Shown piece by piece: positions 62,857 through 64,000 of a DNA stretch of 64,000 nt (its first letter is position 1; each line of letters starts with the position of its first letter). The position numbers were made by a program, and so were the translations under genes. Source of the DNA: SIG603 sp044432645 (GTDB taxonomy: Bacteria; Bacillota; Clostridia; Oscillospirales; Acutalibacteraceae); contig JAWXUM010000006.1 in the NCBI GenBank assembly GCA_044432645.1, positions 1 to 64,000 of the forward strand. The letters are read 5' to 3'. The notes under the pieces are model-generated. The model made no database searches and had not been told where the DNA came from. It saw only the letters and a program-made list of their open reading frames with translations.

Positions 62857-63597
62857 TTAATAAAAAACCTTGTTTAAATAAAGTCCACACGGACTTGCTG
62901 TTGTGCCTGCTTTTGAGCGATTTTTGCTTTCTAAAATTTGTGGAATTTCTTCTGGCTTAATTTTTCCCTCTTGTACTTTTAACAAAGTCCCCACCATTAT
63001 GCGAACCATGTTGTATAAAAATCCGTTACCACTCACTGTAAAATACACCATATTGCCATCTCGGTGAACTTTAGCACTATATATGGTGCGTGTCATGTCG
63101 CCATTTCGTCTTGCATCACCTGTACAAAAAGCAGTAAAATCGTGTGTTCCAACAAAATGAGCAGCAGCTTTGTCCAAAAGTTTTTCGTCAATATCATACC
63201 AATAGTGGAAAACTTTTGTGTCTAAAAAAGGGTCACGTAGTTTGCTGTTATGAATTTGATAAACATACTCTTTGCCCTTGCAAGAGTACCTTGCGTGAAA
63301 GTCTAGGGCTACTTTCTCACAGCTTAACACCACAATCGAAGTCGGTAAAAAATGATTAAGAGCAGACATAAGCCTGTGAGGCTCTATAGGATTTGTTATT
63401 TTTAAACTTATGCAAAAAATTTTGGCATGTACCCCAGTATCAGTACGACTACACGCTTTAATGTCGACATTTTCGTTTATAATTTTAAAAAGAGCAGTCT
63501 GAAAAGCTTCTTGCACGGTGTAAGCGTTGTTTTGAATTTGCCAGCCGTGAAAATGAGCACCGTCATATGCGATTTTTATAAGTAAATTTCGTTCCAA
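62857..63597 (-). CDS. truA: tRNA pseudouridine(38-40) synthase TruA
   Basis: Modifies U38-U40 in the anticodon stem of many tRNAs. About 246 aa. The catalytic Asp53 lies in CSRTDTGVHA; FTVSGNGFLYNMVRIMVGTL is conserved. I favour TTG at 63597 (MERNLLIKIA) because AAAGG lies 7 nt upstream; ATG at 63612, five codons earlier, lacks a ribosome site but cannot be excluded. ecfT is upstream on the same strand, with a palindromic repeat between. Confidence 0.93.
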   Translation of the reverse strand: MERNLLIKIAYDGAHFHGWQIQNNAYTVQEAFQTALFKIINENVDIKACSRTDTGVHAKIFCISLKITNPIEPHRLMSALNHFLPTSIVVLSCEKVALDFHARYSCKGKEYVYQIHNSKLRDPFLDTKVFHYWYDIDEKLLDKAAAHFVGTHDFTAFCTGDARRNGDMTRTIYSAKVHRDGNMVYFTVSGNGFLYNMVRIMVGTLLKVQEGKIKPEEIPQILESKNRSKAGTTASPCGLYLNKVFY

Positions 63598-63631
63598 TTT
63601 TTTGCCTTTCATGTTGTATTTATAAATGTAT

Positions 63632-63685
63632 TTGTAGGGTTCAGTCTTGACTGAACCGCGGAACGGTCAAGACCGTTCCCTACAA
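63632..63685. repeat. Palindromic repeat doublet between ecfT and truA
   Basis: TTGTAGGG (63632-63639) and CCCTACAA (63678-63685) bound two internal palindromes, GGTTCAGTCTTGACTGAACC and GGAACGGTCAAGACCGTTCC. It has the same GTAGGG/CCCTAC frame as the REP family with different cores. Confidence 0.8.
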
Positions 63686-63693
63686 TATAACCG

Positions 63694-64000
63694 TCACCTT
63701 ACTATTTGTGGTAAAATTAAATTCAGTGGAATAAAAATTCCTAAAAATGCAACTGAAAAAACCAAGGCTAGCACATCATCTTTGCCAAATTTAAGTATTT
63801 TCATCTTTGTTCTACCTTTTCCACCTGTATAACAACGGCTTTCCATGGCAGTTGCAAGGTCGAACGCTCTTCTAAAAGCTGAAACAAAAAGAGGTATAAG
63901 TACAGGAATTAAGGCTTTAACCCTTTGCATAATTCCACCACTTTCCATGTCTGCACCTCTTGCTTTTTGTGCTGACATAATTTTGTCAGTTTCTTCTAGT
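63694..64000 (-). CDS. ecfT: Energy-coupling factor transporter transmembrane protein EcfT (partial)
   Basis: C-terminal part of EcfT, cut by the right window edge; the frame stays open to 64000. It has EETDKIMSAQKARGAD, FVSAFRRAFDLATAMESRCY and GGKGRTKM, which are EcfT coupling motifs that contact the two ATPases. A final hydrophobic helix precedes the stop. EcfT with EcfA/EcfA' and substrate proteins imports vitamins; ecfA genes should lie just beyond the window. Confidence 0.93.
   Translation of the reverse strand, partial: LEETDKIMSAQKARGADMESGGIMQRVKALIPVLIPLFVSAFRRAFDLATAMESRCYTGGKGRTKMKILKFGKDDVLALVFSVAFLGIFIPLNLILPQIVR

Overview
The window is about 64 kb of AT-rich chromosome spanning the replication-origin region of a low-GC Firmicute. 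The gene order rpmH-rnpA-yidD-yidC-jag-mnmE-mnmG-rsmG on one side and dnaA-dnaN-S4-recF-remB-gyrB-gyrA on the other is the classic Firmicutes origin arrangement. The mix of CysNC, FprA, RemB, YpeB, an OppABCDF cassette, a DUF5711-type protein and a serine T-box points to an anaerobic, spore-forming or formerly spore-forming member of Clostridia. The species cannot be fixed from the sequence alone.

Layout. 0.1-3.7 kb: leftward sulfate-activation operon (cysQ-cysD-cysNC). 3.8-11.9 kb: a MATE exporter, flavodiiron protein, YchF, an acyltransferase-like protein with an esterase, serS with its T-box, and mntP. 12.0-18.0 kb: leftward oligopeptide importer oppABCDF. 18.7-28.6 kb: leftward gyrA, gyrB, a zinc-ribbon membrane protein, remB, recF, S4 protein, dnaN, dnaA, with the probable oriC in the AT-rich spacers around dnaA. 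29.0-36.0 kb: rightward rpmH-to-rsmG block. 36.1-44.0 kb: a ParB/Noc-like fragment, ruvC, a second MATE, polA, rlmA, a phosphatase-like protein, rimI and tsaD. 44.3-53.5 kb: a membrane protein with a probable permuted papain-like domain, a YabE-like 3D-domain protein, TauE, an exopolysaccharide cluster with a frameshifted sugar transferase, and an amidohydrolase plus DUF5060-type glycosidase pair. 53.6-64 kb: parB-parA with an adjacent parS, ypeB, tcdA, a Clp ATPase, pgsA, cvpA, a DUF5711-type protein, truA and the start of an ecfT gene cut by the window end. Up to about 45.6 kb genes run almost entirely away from the origin near 27-29 kb; beyond that both strands are used.

How the genes work together. 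Replication start (DnaA, DnaN, RecF, gyrase), chromosome segregation (ParA, ParB and three parS-like sites at 24.5, 34.9 and 55.3 kb), membrane insertion and RNA processing (YidC, YidD, RnpA, Jag) and tRNA modification (MnmE, MnmG, RsmG, TsaD, TcdA, TruA) are all represented.

The most distinctive structure is a family of short palindromes with GTAGGG/CCCTAC ends, often as facing doublets. They sit in about twenty intergenic spots and also inside a truncated REP-associated transposase (RAYT) gene lodged between gyrA and gyrB, so the window appears to carry a REPIN/RAYT-type system. Other points worth attention are a low-molecular-weight phosphatase homologue whose nucleophilic Cys is Asp, a Noc/ParB-like HTH-only protein where noc normally lies, DnaA-box-like repeats of a non-standard consensus, a one-base frameshift in a sugar transferase, and ypeB without sleB.
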